Source: Polyangium fumosum (lineage in GTDB: Bacteria > Myxococcota_A > Polyangia > Polyangiales > Polyangiaceae). Taken from it: a stretch of DNA of 64,000 nt. Made by a program: the position numbers and the translations under genes. The notes beneath the pieces were generated by a model that saw only the letters and a program-made list of their open reading frames with translations, had not been told where the DNA came from and searched no databases. How positions within the stretch are numbered: position 1 is the first letter of the stretch; every line of letters begins with the position of its first letter. The stretch is taken from positions 48,885 to 112,884 of the forward strand of contig NZ_SSMQ01000040.1 in assembly GCF_005144585.1 (NCBI RefSeq), given 5' to 3'. Below, one piece after another: positions 63,441 through 64,000 of the stretch.

Positions 63441-64000
63441 TCAGGCTGCCTCGCACCGCGGGCACCACGTCGTGGGGCCTTCGTGGGGCGCTCGGTGGAG
63501 GCGGCGGTGCCTGGAGCTGCGTGCCCAGACGATGAGATTCACGCGCCGACCGGATCGCAAGGGATGGACGCCGTGCCGGTGGGCGCCCGCGTGCAAGATC
63601 GCGCGGCCCGCGGCGGGCTGCCATTGCCACGCCTCCGCGTCGTTCGCCGGGTCCTCCCGATGCGCGTCGCAACGAGCGCCCCGAAAGTACACCTCGGCCC
63701 CTTCGAAGGAGAGCCCGAGGCACGCGTTGAGCGTCACCTCGCTATCGTCCACGTGAAACCCGAGGTCGGTATCGCCGTTCTCCGCATACTCCACGACGAA
63801 CGCGTGCTGGTGATCGAGGCTCGAACCGTCATGCTCCGGGAATGCCCACTTCGTGAGGGGCGCGAGCCAGGTGTAGCAGCCCGTGGACCTATCCCGAAGG
63901 GACGATCGACAGAGACGGGAGACGATGGTAGGTTTGTCCGCGTCATGTCGATGGGTCGAACACGGGAGAAGCAAGCGCCGCTCTGGGTGGCGGCGCCTTC
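63441..64000 (-). CDS. 2OG-Fe(II) oxygenase-like protein, 5' end outside window
   Basis: A partial protein read from the window's right edge; the frame stays open past 64000, so the true start is outside. It contains HVDDSEVTLNACLG, with His and Asp for Fe(II), then GRAILHAGAHRHGVHPLRSGRRVNLIVW with the distal His and the 2-oxoglutarate-binding Arg. It has the LDHQHAFVVEY segment of the family seen in fungi and bacteria. The substrate is unknown. It lies 40 nt after the lipoprotein gene. Confidence 0.8.
   Translation of the reverse strand, partial: RRRHPERRLLLPCSTHRHDADKPTIVSRLCRSSLRDRSTGCYTWLAPLTKWAFPEHDGSSLDHQHAFVVEYAENGDTDLGFHVDDSEVTLNACLGLSFEGAEVYFRGARCDAHREDPANDAEAWQWQPAAGRAILHAGAHRHGVHPLRSGRRVNLIVWARSSRHRRLHRAPHEGPTTWCPRCEAA

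Overview
The window is about 64 kb of high-GC DNA (roughly 68-70 percent by eye) and reads as a chromosomal segment of a myxobacterium, most likely of the Polyangiales. This is inferred from gene style. There are many lipoproteins with a short lipobox, Cys-rich 'CxxDxxC' secreted proteins, RCC1-like lipoproteins, a Ser/Thr kinase with a C-terminal membrane anchor, an RsbR-like STAS protein, a fibro-slime-domain protein, ECF sigma factors with odd partners, and frequent GTG/TTG starts. I see no rRNA, tRNA, insertion sequence, prophage or CRISPR array. Genes lie on both strands and are tightly packed, often overlapping by ATGA, GTGA or TGATG.

Layout. 0.1-9.2 kb: ABC-F protein, a secreted two-repeat MVL-type lectin, a lipid-anchored GH133-like glycosidase, then a minus-strand run of PAS-STAS protein, Maf and class III aminotransferase, preceded by a MATE exporter. 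9.3-16.8 kb: ATP-grasp enzyme; an MbnP / small CxxCH protein / MbnH copper-type cassette; an RsbRD-GAF histidine kinase followed by a DACNV-like sensor protein; an MscS channel. 16.8-30.7 kb: LRR lipoprotein; membrane protein; kinase-TPR-Cys-rich lipoprotein operon; large MscS-like protein; class III nucleotidyl cyclase with a second aminotransferase; acidic, Cys-rich and RCC1 lipoproteins.

30.7-42.1 kb: divergent AraC regulator and SDR; lipoprotein and metal-dependent amidohydrolase; a perfectly periodic 43-bp tandem array (seven full copies) just upstream of a small secreted protein; a Cys-rich lipoprotein; an operon of a sigma factor fused to a membrane segment, a 111-aa protein and a PEGA-domain protein; a 168-aa unknown and an aspzincin (M35-like) putative metallopeptidase separated by a strong hairpin. 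42.1-52.2 kb: Bcp peroxiredoxin with a histone H1-like tail, alpha/beta-hydrolase-like lipoprotein, FAD oxidoreductase, Hsp33, M3 oligopeptidase, DUF350 and transglutaminase-like pair, acidic unknown. 52.7-64 kb: lipid-anchored serpin, MsrA whose start codon lies inside a long hairpin, fibro-slime lipoprotein, ThiD, lipase plus lipase foldase, an ECF sigma / TonB-like / TonB operon, two coupled paralogous lipoproteins, and a 2OG-Fe(II) oxygenase cut by the window edge.

Themes are envelope biology (more than a dozen predicted lipoproteins), oxidative or protein-quality defence (MsrA, Bcp, Hsp33, PrlC-type peptidase) and signalling. Most conclusive for a second look are the 43-bp array, the msrA start-codon hairpin, the sigma-factor membrane fusion, the sigma/TonB coupling and the MbnP-cytochrome-MbnH cassette. 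All family calls were made from sequence reading only, without database searches.
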